A DNA stretch of 64,000 nt from Dehalococcoidia bacterium (GCA_035310145.1 DATGEL010000039.1:27764-91763), one strand, 5' to 3'; numbered from the stretch's first letter, positions 33,659 through 45,825 are shown. Numbers and translations: made by a program. The notes: generated from the letters alone by a model not told the origin.

Positions 33659-34666
33659 ATGCAGGAAGACGGCCGCACCACGCCCACATTTCCGGTGGCA
33701 TCCTCCGTACTCGCTCCCTCCGCGTTACGCGGCTGGGCCAGCGCGCATCTGGTAGATGGGCCGTTCGCCGTCTGTCGCCTGTTCCGCACCGGCATGAACG
33801 ACACCTACCTCCTGCACGGTGCGTCGCAGCCATCGATGCTGCGGGTGTATCGGCATGGGTGGCGATCGGTTGAGGAGATCGGCTACGAGCTGGACCTGCT
33901 CCGCTGGCTCGCTGCGTCCGGCATCTCCGTGGCGCTGCCGATCGCCGCGCGCGACGGACGCGACGTGCATCTCCTGTCGGCGCCGGAAGGTGTCCGTCCT
34001 ACGGTCCACTTCCGCTATGCGCCGGGCAGCGCTCCGCCCGGCGATGATCGCCATGCGGCGAGGCTTGGCTCGGCGCTGGCAGACCTGCACCGCGCCGGCG
34101 ACAGCTTCCGCAGCGCCCATCAGCGGTTCCGCCTCGATCTCGATACCTTGCTGTGGCATCCCCTGACGATTCTGACGCAGGCCCTGGGCCACCGTCCCGC
34201 CGACACCGCCTTCCTTGCCGGCCTGGCAACGTGGCTGAGCCAGCGCCTCGCGACGTTGGCGCCGCGGCTGGACACCGGGCCAATCCATGGCGACGTCTAT
34301 CCGGGTAACACGCACATTACCCCTGAGGGTGGCCTCACCTGGTTCGACTTCGACCTCTGCGGCGATGGTTGGCGTGCCTACGATCTGGCCGTATTCCGTA
34401 TGAACGTCCGCCTGAGCACCTGGCCGGACATCTGGCCCGCCTTCCTGCGGGCCTACCGCGAGCGCAGGGCACTGACCTCGACGGATATCCAGGCGATTCC
34501 TCTGCTCGTGGCGGTGCGCGACCTGTGGCATCTCGGCTTTCACCTGGGGAACGTCATCGCCGGCCGGGAATGCTGGTGGCTCGACGAGGCGTATCTCGAT
34601 CGCCGGCTGCGGGCGATGCGCTCCTGGGCAACGCTTGAGCTCGGCCTCCCAGAAAGCACGGCGTAA
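33659..34666 (+). CDS. Aminoglycoside phosphotransferase/choline-kinase-like kinase
   Basis: The 335-residue protein has the APH/choline-kinase fold: NDTYLLHG nucleotide loop, LRVYRHGWRSVEEIGYELDL (Lys/Arg and helix C), catalytic IHGDVYPGNTHITPEGG near residue 208 (HGD-x-x-x-x-N) and metal-binding WFDFDLCGDGWRAYDLAV. It probably phosphorylates a small hydroxylated substrate, for example homoserine, an amino sugar or an antibiotic. The ribosome site is poor, so the true start may be internal. No neighbour indicates the substrate. Confidence 0.8.
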   Translation: MQEDGRTTPTFPVASSVLAPSALRGWASAHLVDGPFAVCRLFRTGMNDTYLLHGASQPSMLRVYRHGWRSVEEIGYELDLLRWLAASGISVALPIAARDGRDVHLLSAPEGVRPTVHFRYAPGSAPPGDDRHAARLGSALADLHRAGDSFRSAHQRFRLDLDTLLWHPLTILTQALGHRPADTAFLAGLATWLSQRLATLAPRLDTGPIHGDVYPGNTHITPEGGLTWFDFDLCGDGWRAYDLAVFRMNVRLSTWPDIWPAFLRAYRERRALTSTDIQAIPLLVAVRDLWHLGFHLGNVIAGRECWWLDEAYLDRRLRAMRSWATLELGLPESTA

Positions 34667-35103
34667 CGCTACGCGGCAGGACGGCACGCACGGCCTGCAC
34701 AGCGTGCAATGAGTCGTGGCCGTCTCTCTACGGCGGTTCGCGTGCTCCCGCGTGACGCGCGAACGACCAGGGCTAGGCGGCGCCCCCTCCGCCGTCGTAT
34801 CATTGGCGCGATGAGATAATGCAAGGCCGCGGCTGTCCAGGCGCCGCGGCCCGATGAGGTAGCACAGCAACGATGGCAGGCGAGGGAACGCGCGGCTGCA
34901 TGGTCTTTGTGCCGCTGGCCAGAGACCGCCGCGTCCGGTTTAGCGCCGGGCGCGGGGCGCCGCTTGTCGCCGCCCGCGTTGCCCAAGCGCTCGCCCTTCT
35001 TCATCACTATTAGGTGCGCCGCCGGTTGCTGCCGGTGCCCGCGCACCGGCAGGACCAGGACGTGCTCGCTTCCACTTCTTCGGCTGGCCTTCCGCGCCTC
35101 TCC
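34667..35103. other. Intergenic region before the ABC exporter
   Basis: Only a 46-codon frame at 34873-35013 (MAGEGTRGCMVFVPLARDRR...) is visible, without a ribosome site. I do not count it as a gene. No clear promoter is seen. Confidence 0.4.
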
Positions 35104-36030
35104 ATGGCAGACCGTCCGCCGCTCGTCTCGGCGCGCGGCCTCACCAAGCGTTACGGCAATTTCACCGCCGTCGCCGGCGTCGACTTCGACGTGCGCCGCG
35201 GCGAATGCTTCGGCTTCCTCGGCCCCAACGGCGCCGGCAAGTCGAGCACGATCCGCATGGCCTGTTGCCTCTCACCGCTCAGCGGCGGCGAGCTGCTGGT
35301 GGACGGGCTGGACGTGCAGCGCGAGCCGCGCGCGGTCAAGGCGCGGCTCGGCGTCGTCTCGCAGGACGACAACCTCGACCCGGACATCACCGTTCGCCAG
35401 AACCTGATCTTCTACGCCCGCTACTTCGACCTGCCGCGGCACGAGGCCGAACGCCGCGCCGACGCGGCGCTGGCGCTCTTCCAGCTCAAGGAGAAGGCCG
35501 GCGAGAAGGTCGATGACCTCTCCGGCGGCATGAAGCGGCGGCTGGCGATCGCCCGCGCGTTGATCAGCGATCCCGTGCTGCTGGTGCTCGACGAGCCGAC
35601 CACGGGCCTCGACCCGCAGGCGCGGCACCTGGTCTGGCGCCAGTTGCGCGGTCTCAAAGAGCAGGGCATGACGCTGCTGCTCACCACGCACTACATGGAC
35701 GAGGCGGCGCGGCTCTGCGACCGGCTGGTGATCATGCACCAGGGCCGCATCCTCGTGCAGGGCTCGCCGCTGGACCTGATCCGCGAGCACGCGGGCTACG
35801 AGGTGATCGAGGCCGAGCCGACGCCGGCCGAGCGCCCGGAACTGCTGCGCCGCCTGCACCAGATCGAGGGCCTGCAGGTGGAAGACGCGGGCGACGCGCT
35901 CTACATCTTCACCGAAGGTTTCGGCGCGCCGGTCGCCGCGCAACTCGGTCTGCCCGAAGACATCCTCATCCGCCGCGCCAACCTCGAAGACGTCTTTCTG
36001 CGCCTCACGGGAAGGGGGTTGCTCGATTGA
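35104..36030 (+). CDS. ABC transporter ATP-binding protein (NodI/DrrA type)
   Basis: The 308-residue ATPase energises an ABC-2 exporter. It shows Walker A GPNGAGKSSTIRM near residue 41, Q-loop VVSQDDNLDPDITV, signature LSGGMKRRLAIAR near 140, Walker B VLLVLDEPTTGLDP and switch His LLTTHYMDEA. A C-terminal domain of about 90 residues (IFTEGFGAPVAAQL, LEDVFLRLTGRGL) is typical of NodI/DrrA proteins. ATG 35104 places the start where family members begin (LVSARGLTKRYGN); no strong ribosome site is seen. Its TGA overlaps the permease TTG. Confidence 0.93.
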   Translation: MADRPPLVSARGLTKRYGNFTAVAGVDFDVRRGECFGFLGPNGAGKSSTIRMACCLSPLSGGELLVDGLDVQREPRAVKARLGVVSQDDNLDPDITVRQNLIFYARYFDLPRHEAERRADAALALFQLKEKAGEKVDDLSGGMKRRLAIARALISDPVLLVLDEPTTGLDPQARHLVWRQLRGLKEQGMTLLLTTHYMDEAARLCDRLVIMHQGRILVQGSPLDLIREHAGYEVIEAEPTPAERPELLRRLHQIEGLQVEDAGDALYIFTEGFGAPVAAQLGLPEDILIRRANLEDVFLRLTGRGLLD

Positions 36031-36848
36031 TCGCCGTCGCCCAACCGCGCGGCCTGCGCAACGTGCTGGTCGCGCCCGACCTCTCGCACCACGCGCTCAA
36101 CGTTTGGCGCCGCAACCGCGACGTCTATCTCAAGCTGTGGAAGACGGAGCTGTTCCTGCCGCTGGTCGAGCCGCTGCTCGTGCTGTTCGGCATGGGGCTC
36201 GGCCTGGGGCAGTTCGTCAGCCTCGGCATCGACCAGTCGTACATCCGTTTCCTGGCGCCCGGCGTGCTGGCGCAGTTCGGCATGTTCCAGGCCACGTTCG
36301 AGTGCTGCTGGGGCGTCTACTTCCGCATGGCGAACCACGGCACCTATCAGGCCGTCGCCTCCACGCCGGCGTCACTGGATGATGTGGTGATGGGCGACCT
36401 GCTCTGGGCCTCGACCCGCTGCCTGGTGAACAGCGTTTACATCCTCGCCGTGATTCTCGCCTTCACGCCGCACTACGCCATCCTGCGCTCGCCCTGGGCG
36501 CTGCTCACGCTGCCGCTCGCCTACCTGCTGGGCCTGGCGATGGGCGCGCTCTCGCTCTGCTTCACCGCGATCGCGCCGTCGATCAGCTTCCTCGGCTACT
36601 TCTTCAGCCTGGTGATCATCCCCATCTTCTGGCTTTCGGGCACCTTCTTCCCGCTGGAGCGCACGCCCGGCTGGCTGCAGGTCGTCGCCTGGGCCTCGCC
36701 GCTCACGGTGGCGACCTCGACCTACCGCCATCTCTTCGACGGCAAGCCCGTGCCGCAGGACCTGCTGCACGTCGCCGTGCTCTGCGCCGAAGCGGCCGTC
36801 TGCGCCTGGATCGCCAGCGGTCTCGTGCGCCGCAGGCTGATTAAATAG
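36027..36848 (+). CDS. ABC-2 type transporter permease (NodJ/DrrB type)
   Basis: The 273-residue protein has six membrane helices in the ABC-2 arrangement: YLKLWKTELFLPLVEPLLVL first helix, GMFQATFECCWGVYFRMAN, the LILAVILAFTPHYAIL region, AYLLGLAMGALSLCFTAIAP, and the family motif FLGYFFSLVIIPIFWLSGTF followed by FPLERTPGWLQ. The start is TTG 36027, overlapping the ATPase stop (TTGA), with GAAGGGGG upstream. With the ATPase it forms an exporter, perhaps for a lipid, polysaccharide or drug. Confidence 0.9.
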   Translation: MIAVAQPRGLRNVLVAPDLSHHALNVWRRNRDVYLKLWKTELFLPLVEPLLVLFGMGLGLGQFVSLGIDQSYIRFLAPGVLAQFGMFQATFECCWGVYFRMANHGTYQAVASTPASLDDVVMGDLLWASTRCLVNSVYILAVILAFTPHYAILRSPWALLTLPLAYLLGLAMGALSLCFTAIAPSISFLGYFFSLVIIPIFWLSGTFFPLERTPGWLQVVAWASPLTVATSTYRHLFDGKPVPQDLLHVAVLCAEAAVCAWIASGLVRRRLIK

Positions 36849-36856
36849 AAGAAACT

Positions 36857-36865
36857 TGTTACAAT
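36857..36865 (+). promoter_or_regulatory. Extended -10 promoter of the amidotransferase-like gene
   Basis: TGTTACAAT is an extended -10 element (TG-n-TACAAT) 18 bases before ATG 36884. No good -35 box is visible. Confidence 0.45.
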
Positions 36866-36883
36866 ATAGGCGTGGGAGGACGC

Positions 36884-37585
36884 ATGAACGCACCACGCAT
36901 CGCGGTCACGGTGGGCAGCGCCGGCGCGGCGAAGGGCTACGACAACTACATCGCGCGCGTGCGCGAAGCGAACGCCGAGCCGGTGATCGCCGCGCCCGGG
37001 CTGGATGCTACGGCCTTCCTCGATAGCGTCGATGCGCTGCTCGTCACCGGCGGCACGGACGTCGATCCAGCCCGCTACGGCGAGGCGCCTGTTCCCGAGC
37101 TGATGCAGCCGGACGGCCCGCGCGACGAGCTGGAGATCGCGTTGATCCGCGAGGCGCTGCGCCGCGACCTGCCCCTGCTGGCGATCTGCCGCGGGCATCA
37201 GGTGTTGAACGTGGCCTGTGGCGGGCGCTTGCAGCAGCACATCCCCGGCGACGGCCACCGCGCCCATGCGGAACCGCCGCACGACTCGCGCTGGCACGAC
37301 GTGGACGTGCACGAGGCGAGCGTGCTGGCGACGCTGATCGGCGCCGGCCGGCGGCGCGTCAACTCGCGCCACCACCAGGCCGTGCGCGAACACATGCTCG
37401 GCGAGGGGCTGCTGCCTTCGGCTATGAGCCCGGACGGCATGGTCGAGGGGTTGGAGAGCCCTTCCCATCGCTTCGTGCTCGGCGTGCAGTGGCACCCCGA
37501 GCGGCCGGAGATGAGCGAAGCATCGCATGATCTGTTCGCCGCCCTCGTGGCCGCCGCGCGCGAGGCGCGCCTGGCAGCCACGTAG
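36884..37585 (+). CDS. Gamma-glutamyl-gamma-aminobutyrate hydrolase-like class I amidotransferase (peptidase C26)
   Basis: The 233-residue protein is a stand-alone class I glutamine amidotransferase fold: [18 protein letters not shown] near residue 50, nucleophile Cys in [17 protein letters not shown] near 100, NSRHHQAV and the catalytic His-Glu in [11 protein letters not shown] near 210. PuuD-type members hydrolyse gamma-glutamyl bonds in polyamine breakdown. GGGAGG precedes ATG 36884. It stands alone between the ABC exporter and gyrA, so its substrate is inferred only from family. Confidence 0.85.
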   Translation: MNAPRIAVTVGSAGAAKGYDNYIARVREANAEPVIAAPGLDATAFLDSVDALLVTGGTDVDPARYGEAPVPELMQPDGPRDELEIALIREALRRDLPLLAICRGHQVLNVACGGRLQQHIPGDGHRAHAEPPHDSRWHDVDVHEASVLATLIGAGRRRVNSRHHQAVREHMLGEGLLPSAMSPDGMVEGLESPSHRFVLGVQWHPERPEMSEASHDLFAALVAAAREARLAAT

Positions 37586-37701
37586 CGCAGCGAACGGAAC
37601 TCGAGGGCGCCGGCACGCGTATGCGCCCAGTGCTCTGCAACCGCCTGTCCGCATAGGGTCTTCAGCGCCGCGGGCGCACTGGGAACGAAGGATTAGCAGG
37701 C

Positions 37702-40290
<2,589 letters not shown>

Positions 40291-40301
40291 GCGTCGGCGA
40301 G

Positions 40302-40342
40302 TCACGTGCGTCGCACCACCATCCGTGGTGCGACGCACGTGA
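40302..40342 (+). terminator. gyrA terminator hairpin
   Basis: TCACGTGCGTCGCACCAC and GTGGTGCGACGCACGTGA form a perfect 18-bp stem with a five-base loop just after the gyrA stop. There is no T run. Confidence 0.75.
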
Positions 40343-41050
40343 GCTGCCTGCCACTCCGGCGGATGCAGATCGTGGCGTCGTCGGCGCCGATGCCCGGGCC
40401 AGTGTCGCGGACCGGAGCCCGCACCCAAACCCGTCAGCGTTTACGCAGATGAGACGTTGATTCTCGGACGCGTTTTCGGACAGCCGCCCACGCGGCGAGC
40501 CGTTCTCCAAACCGTTCTAGAATCAAGCTCAAGTAACAGGCCCTCTTCGAGATGGAGGATGTCCTCGCGGGAGCATCGGAGTCGGCTGACACGCGGGAAT
40601 TGCGCCTCCGCCCGTGGAGTGAATACCGCCGTCGACCGGGAGACGGTCGCTGATACCACGGCGGGCGCGAAGGATACTCCATGGTCGTTCGCTCCTCTCT
40701 ACGAGCACAACGTACCCCGCCGAGCGGCGTATGACGCCCGCCATGAAGGCATAGCGCTGAGTTATGCGAGCGACTCATCGGGGGCTGGGCACGGGGCGCC
40801 CCCGCGTCTGGGCCGCCCTCTGGCACCGCGCGGCTAAGATCTGTCCTGGCTGGTAGATGGCCACGCCGCCGGTCATGGCCGTGCCAAGCAGCAGTGCCCC
40901 CATTAGCGGCCTCCGTCATAGTCCGCGGGGTTTCGGTAGCAGCGGGCCTGTCAAATATGGGCGGGGCAAAGCATGGCCTCATAAACCCCGGTTTGCGGGC
41001 GTTCCCCGGCCGTCTGATTGTTGCGGACCGCTACGTACTACGGCTTGCGA
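40343..41050. other. Long region without a convincing gene
   Basis: Several short open frames exist on both strands (for example minus 40441-40659) but none has a ribosome site and a family-like sequence together. The region contains the sequence shared with 14201 at about 40450. Base use looks more irregular than in neighbouring genes, as in decayed DNA. Confidence 0.5.
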
Positions 41051-43759
41051 TTAGACCACTCGCGGGGCACGCTCCTCCGTGACAGCCAGTGCTTCCGCTA
41101 ACGCCTGCGCGTCGGATAGCGCCTCCCCGGCAGCCCACGCCGCCGCAAACGCCGCCTCACCGAGAGCGTCGCGGGCGGCGGCGAGCGTGCGCTCGTACCA
41201 GGGTCGTGCGAGGTGTTCCACCCACGCGATGCGCAGCGTTGGCAGTGCCTGCGCCACGGCTATGAGCCGGGTGGCCTGCTCGGGCCAGCCGCGCTCAAGC
41301 GCGTACCGCCCCAGCCCGGCCAGCGCCACGCATACCGTGGGCCGCTGCACGCGGAGCCGCCGCGTGCCCTGCGCGTGCGCCGCCCGGAGACAGCGCGCGA
41401 AGCGGTCGGCTGCCCGCTCATCCTGATGCGTCAGTTGCTCTGCCAGACCCATTAAGACGTAGATGGCAGCGTCATAGCGGTGGTCTCCGAGTGCGTCTGC
41501 TAGCTCCAGCGCCTCTTCACCGTAGGCCCGTGCACGCCCCGGGTCGTACGCCGCGAGCGCCAGCGGCAGCAGATCGAAGAGCGTCCAGAGCACGTGCGTC
41601 AGATCGCCCGCCTGGCGTAGCTGCGCCAGGGCCTCCAGGAGCAAGCCCTCCCCACGCCGTACATCGTGCTGCGCCAGGGCCAACTGGCCCAGCCGGCGCG
41701 TCGTTTGCGCCAGCCACAGCGGGTCCTGCTGCGCCCGGGCTAAGGCGAACGCCTCCTCCGCGGCGGCGACGGCGCTGGCGAGATCCCCGTTCACGGCCGC
41801 CACGTTCGCCAGCATGTGGAGCGCCATGGTCAGACCCCACGCGTCGCCGGTGCGCCGCCAGAGGGCGACGCTCTCCTCTACCCCGGCCCGGCGCCTGCCA
41901 CGGTCGGGGTGCGTCAGTCCTGCGTGACTGAGGGCGAACGCGACGCCGCGCGGCTCGCCCACCTGCCGCCACAATGCTAAGGCGGCGGTAAACTGCGCCT
42001 GCGCGGCAGCGAGATCGTCCTGGAACGCAGCAAGGACTCCCGCGCCGGCCAACGCCACGGCCCGGCTCGCCGCGGACGCCGGCGCCCCGGCCCCCAACGC
42101 GAGCCCTAACCAGTGCCGCCCCTCCGTTAGCTGTCCCGACACGCACCAGAAGGCGCTCAGCAGGCCGGCCAGCTGCAGCACCTGCTCCCCACCGTCGACC
42201 GCCGCCGCGGTGAGCCCCCAGGCGAGGGCGGTGCGGAGATTGTCGTGCTCTGCCGCCAACTGCGCCTGCCAGGCGGGACTCACCGCCGCGGGGTACGGCG
42301 CCGGGTTGGCCGCCTGCGCCAGGCTGAGGCACCAGCGGGCGTGCCCGGCTCGGACCGTGCCGGCCTCGCCGCTCGCCTCCAGCTGCTCGCGCGCGAACTC
42401 GCGAATCGTCTCCAGCATGGTGAAGCGTGGCTCATCCGCGCCGTCGGCACCGTCCCGCAGCAGACTCTTCTCCACGAGGGAGCTGAGGCCGTCCAGCACG
42501 TCAAGGTCTCCCGCAGCGTTGCAGACCGCCTCTGCTGCCGCCAGCGTGCAGCCCCCGGCGAAGACGGCCAGCCGGCGAAACAGCGCTTGCTCGGCAGGCA
42601 GCAGCAACTCGTAGCTCCAGGCGATGGCGTCGCGCAGCGACTGTTGCCGCGCCGGCGCGTCCCGAGCACCGCCGGTCAGCATCGGCAGCCGCTGCTCCAG
42701 ACGGTCGAGGATCGTGGCGGGTGGCACCGCGCGGATCCGCGCTGCGGCCAGCTCGATCGCCAACGGCAAGCCCTCGAGCCGGGTGCAAATCGCGCTGACG
42801 ACCGCGCCGTTCGCATCCGTGAGCGTGAAGTCGGGGCGAACGGCGCGGGCGCGGGCCACGAACAGCTGCACGGCCGGATTGGCGGCCAAGGCGGCTGGGT
42901 TGGCAGCCCGCTCCGGCACCGGCAGCGGCGCGAGCGGGTACTCCTGCTCGCCGCGCAGGCGCAATGGCGCCCGGCTCGTGACCAGCAGGGTGACGGCCGG
43001 GGCCATCTGTACCAAGCGCCCAACGTCCTCCACTGCGGCCAACAGGTGCTCGAAATTATCCAGGACGAGCAGCACCTGCTTCGTCCCCAAAAAGGCCACA
43101 AGTCGCTCCAGGAGCGGGAGACCGGGCTGTTCCCGAAGGCGTAGCGCCTGGGCGATGGCGGCGCCCACCTGCGTTGGGTCGGTGAGCGGTGCCAGATCGA
43201 CGAAGCATACGCCGTCGGCGAAAGCGGCGCGCCGGCCATGCGCTACCGCTACGGCGAGCCTGGTCTTGCCCGCCCCACCAGGCCCGGTGATGGTGAGCAA
43301 CCGCGTGCGCGCCAGCAGGGCGGTGAGGTCAGCCAACTCCTGCTCACGCCCGATCAAGCCGCTTAGCGGGACCGGTAGGTCGGTGGGCACCCCCACGGAG
43401 CGGGGGTCGCGCACGAACTGCAGCACCGGCGGGCTGAGCAGCGCCTGCTTGCCACTTCGGGCTGCAGCCAGCAGCTCCCGGAGTTCGGCTTCCGCGAGCG
43501 TCTGCCCACGCAGCGGGCCGTCCGTATAGCGGCGCAGCAGCCCTTCCTCCCGTAGCAGAGTGAGGAGGGCCGCCTCCGCGACCGCGTCGGGCACGTTATC
43601 GCCACGCTCCCAACGCTGGACCGTGCTCAGGCTGTAGCCCAGCCGCGCCGCCCAGCCCGCGCGGGTGATACCCCCGGCCTCCCGCAGCGCCCGCAGCACC
43701 ACCGGCCACGGCGGCAGGACGGGGGGCACAGGTTCGCTGGCCGACGGTACGGACGGCAC
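41051..43759 (-). CDS. XRE-STAND ATPase-TPR transcriptional regulator (cassette B)
   Basis: The 902-residue protein is a full-length paralogue of the regulator at 15793: XRE domain (VVLRALREAGGITRAGWAAR, VQRWERGDNVPD), LRGQTLAEAELRELLAAARSG linker, Walker A TGPGGAGKTRLAVA, Walker B VLLVLDNFEHLL, TSRAPLRLRGEQEYPLAPLP, GLPLAIELAAARI, LFRRLAVFAGGCTL, then TPR repeats. The ATP-dependent switch is expected to turn its DNA binding on. GTG 43759, with GAGAGG five bases upstream, gives the same length and N-terminus as the paralogue; the frame stays open to 44440. It is divergent from an anchored protein gene, with an 11-bp repeat array between them. Confidence 0.85.
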   Translation of the reverse strand: MPSVPSASEPVPPVLPPWPVVLRALREAGGITRAGWAARLGYSLSTVQRWERGDNVPDAVAEAALLTLLREEGLLRRYTDGPLRGQTLAEAELRELLAAARSGKQALLSPPVLQFVRDPRSVGVPTDLPVPLSGLIGREQELADLTALLARTRLLTITGPGGAGKTRLAVAVAHGRRAAFADGVCFVDLAPLTDPTQVGAAIAQALRLREQPGLPLLERLVAFLGTKQVLLVLDNFEHLLAAVEDVGRLVQMAPAVTLLVTSRAPLRLRGEQEYPLAPLPVPERAANPAALAANPAVQLFVARARAVRPDFTLTDANGAVVSAICTRLEGLPLAIELAAARIRAVPPATILDRLEQRLPMLTGGARDAPARQQSLRDAIAWSYELLLPAEQALFRRLAVFAGGCTLAAAEAVCNAAGDLDVLDGLSSLVEKSLLRDGADGADEPRFTMLETIREFAREQLEASGEAGTVRAGHARWCLSLAQAANPAPYPAAVSPAWQAQLAAEHDNLRTALAWGLTAAAVDGGEQVLQLAGLLSAFWCVSGQLTEGRHWLGLALGAGAPASAASRAVALAGAGVLAAFQDDLAAAQAQFTAALALWRQVGEPRGVAFALSHAGLTHPDRGRRRAGVEESVALWRRTGDAWGLTMALHMLANVAAVNGDLASAVAAAEEAFALARAQQDPLWLAQTTRRLGQLALAQHDVRRGEGLLLEALAQLRQAGDLTHVLWTLFDLLPLALAAYDPGRARAYGEEALELADALGDHRYDAAIYVLMGLAEQLTHQDERAADRFARCLRAAHAQGTRRLRVQRPTVCVALAGLGRYALERGWPEQATRLIAVAQALPTLRIAWVEHLARPWYERTLAAARDALGEAAFAAAWAAGEALSDAQALAEALAVTEERAPRVV

Positions 43760-43780
43760 CCGGACCTCTCCCGTCAGCAG

Positions 43781-43830
43781 CTGACGCCGGCGTGACCGCT
43801 TACTGACTACTACCTGACTACGGCGTGACC
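43781..43830. promoter_or_regulatory. Operator array: five TGAC boxes at exact 11-bp steps
   Basis: TGAC starts at 43782, 43793, 43804, 43815 and 43826, always on the same helix face. The longer units GTGACCGCT (43792 and 43825) and CTGACTAC (43803 and 43814) recur within the array. It lies 23-70 bases upstream of the regulator start and about 100-145 bases upstream of the divergent gene. Confidence 0.65.
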
Positions 43831-43928
43831 GCTCGCGCCGGCTCGGCGGCCCTAGCGTGCAGGTAGGCCGCGTGGGGACCTCGGTCCCACCCATGATACA
43901 CGCGGTCGTGACGCGTCGGAGGACAACC

Positions 43929-44540
43929 ATGGCGACGTACACGGGAACCCGGAAGCAGAACCCTCGACGGCACGTGGCGCTGGCGATCGGTGCCGCGCTG
44001 GCGCTCGGCCTGGTGGCCGGTTTAGGGAGTTGGCAGGTGGGGTTGCGGGCACACCGCAGCCGGACCACCGCCCGGCCGCAGGTGCAGGCACGGGGAAGCG
44101 GTGCAACACCGCCCAGTGTCGCCGCCAGCGGCAGTACTACTGGCCCGGCGGTTTCAGCTGGCGTGCGCCCCACGGCCCAGGCGCCGCAGTTCATCCTGGT
44201 CGACACGACGGACCGCGCCCAGCAGGTGCAGGCGGAGCTCGACGCGGCCGAGGCCATCCGCCTGCCGGTGGGTCTCCCGCCATTCGCGGCCACGATCGTG
44301 CCGGTCGACGCGGGCACAGCCAACACCCTCGCGCAGGCAGTCGCGGACCTCAACGCCGTCCGGCACTCACTCGGCTTGCCCGACGTGCAGATCGTCGACC
44401 TGCGCTCCGATTCGACTATGACTGCATCGCCAGCCCCCAACGGAATTGCCGCCGCTGCGACGGAAGCCCAGCGGGCGCTCGCGGACGAGAATCAACTCCG
44501 TGCCAGTCTCGACCTGACCGCGTTGCCCACCCCTGAGTAG
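43929..44540 (+). CDS. Membrane-anchored exported protein of cassette B (VDLR family)
   Basis: The 203-residue product has a basic start (TGTRKQNPRR), one anchor helix VALAIGAALALGLVAGLG (residues 15-32), a Ser/Thr/Gly-rich linker, then a domain PQFILVDTTDRAQQVQAELD, VPVDAGTANTLAQAVADLNA and VQIVDLR, followed by 45 more residues. The domain parallels that of the cassette A protein (14624-15100), including the final VDLR, and both stand divergent from an XRE-STAND regulator. GGAGGA precedes ATG 43929. It may present a signal or stabilise the regulator circuit; the sequence gives no catalytic motif. Confidence 0.65.
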   Translation: MATYTGTRKQNPRRHVALAIGAALALGLVAGLGSWQVGLRAHRSRTTARPQVQARGSGATPPSVAASGSTTGPAVSAGVRPTAQAPQFILVDTTDRAQQVQAELDAAEAIRLPVGLPPFAATIVPVDAGTANTLAQAVADLNAVRHSLGLPDVQIVDLRSDSTMTASPAPNGIAAAATEAQRALADENQLRASLDLTALPTPE

Positions 44541-44984
44541 CGCCCAGCGACAGCACTTGGCCGCTGCGGAACACATTGCGTGGCGTTGCGGCAGACCTGC
44601 TCGGCCCGGCTGCGCCTCAGGAGCCAGCCGCGGGAGCCGTCGTTGATCACGCGGTGTGGCTCTCCCGCAGTCTCGGTGATGTGCACTGGCCGTGTTATCT
44701 CTTCACGTCTGGACAGCGCTCGTGCCCCAGCGAAATGGCTCCAGGTCATCGAACGTGCGAAAGATCAAGGTTGATGTTGCGCAGTGTCTCAGAACAGCTG
44801 TAGAGGGAATCGCCCATGAACGCGCCACGCCCTTCGGTTGCCCGAGCACGTGCCCAGCGTCTGTGCTGGGCCGCGTGCCGGCGCCTCGCGGAGTTCACCG
44901 GTTTCCTGCTCGCGGTCGAACTGATGCCGCTCGACGGCCGTACTGGTGCCCCGGCCGTCCGCGCACAGAATGACCTCTCAGCCA
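44541..44984. other. Region without a convincing gene
   Basis: Short open frames are present on both strands but lack family-like sequence. It lies between cassette B and the transposase relic and looks like decayed DNA. Confidence 0.4.
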
Positions 44985-45225
44985 ACGCTACGATCTTGGC
45001 CACGGGGCTCCCAGAGTCGGTAGCGCTTGCAGGCCGTCGCCCACTTGCCACCGGCGGGCGGCATGGAGCGCCACGAGGCGTGTGCCGGATGACCCAGACG
45101 ATGCCGCCCAGCACCGGGCGATGGTCGTGCCGGGAGCGTCCCACCAGCAGACGCCGCGGAGGCGGCAGCGCGCAGACCGCCTCCCAATCCGCCACCGTCA
45201 GTTCCCCGGCCTGCGGCGCCGTCGG
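44985..45225 (-). pseudogene. IS5-type transposase relic (DUF4096 part)
   Basis: Minus-strand frames encode ELTVADWEAVCALPPPRRL, VGRSRHDHRPVLGGIVWVIR and, after a frame change near 45070, WRSMPPAGGKWATACKRYRL. These match the N-terminal DUF4096 domain of IS5-family transposases (LT-x2-W, GR-x-R-x-D-x-R-x2-L-x-GI-x-W, W-x-T-x3-R). The DDE catalytic part is missing, so the element is dead. Confidence 0.65.
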
Positions 45226-45739
45226 TTCCATAGCAAGTGGCGCCGGCACGTCGGCGGCGCTGGGCAGCGGGCGAGCGCGTCGTTGGGCGCGGCGGGCAGT
45301 TTGGCAGCGGGCGGCCACGGCTTGATGCCCGCGCCACCAGAACGACCAGCCGAAATGGAAGGCGCGGCGTTCCTCAGGTTGGGTCAGCGCCGGCTGCTGC
45401 AGGCGCACCTCTGCCACTGATGTTTCACAACCCGTCACCACGTAGCCCACGCCTGGAGTTCTGAAACACTCCCAGAAGTGTTCAAAAGCGAAGCCTTTTC
45501 GCCCTCTGCTCTGCATGCCAAAGTACAGGCCCGCAAGCGAGCCATTTGCGGACGCTCCTCTTGACGAGACATACAGTGGCGAGCGTGAGCCAGCATCCTT
45601 CCCCCTGGCTGGTGAACCGTGGGTCGGGTAGCGGCCGACATGCCGACGGCGGCAGGGGCTGCCCGTGATGGCGCGCCGTGGCGAATCGGCTCCGATCGCC
45701 ACGGTCCGCTGAGGGGCCGACGCGAACGAGTAGACCGAG
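45226..45739. other. Region without a convincing gene
   Basis: The minus frame 44746-45702 is open through here but only its transposase-like part is recognisable. No ribosome sites or family sequences are seen. Confidence 0.4.
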
Positions 45740-45825
45740 CCAGCACGCTACCGCTTATGCCCGGCCTCGAAGAGGGCGTGCTCAAGCTGCGCGCGAAGCG
45801 CAACGGCCGCAACGGCACGACGTAA
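45740..45825 (+). pseudogene. Second copy of the gyrA 3' end
   Basis: The frame reads STLPLMPGLEEGVLKLRAKR and NGRNGTT then TAA, against [18 protein letters not shown] and NGRNGTA at the end of gyrA. At DNA level CGCAACGGCCGCAACGGCAC is identical in both, and the preceding codons differ mainly at silent positions. Upstream sequence is not gyrA, so only the tail is present. Confidence 0.7.

Noticed and set aside
34873..35013. 46-codon frame before the ABC ATPase
   Set aside because: No ribosome site and no family similarity that I can see.
43759..44440. Longer N-terminus for regulator B
   Set aside because: The extra 227 residues are the antisense of the anchored-protein gene; GTG 43759 matches the start and length of the paralogue.
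44816..45325. 169-codon plus frame
   Set aside because: Antisense to a transposase relic and compositionally a shadow.
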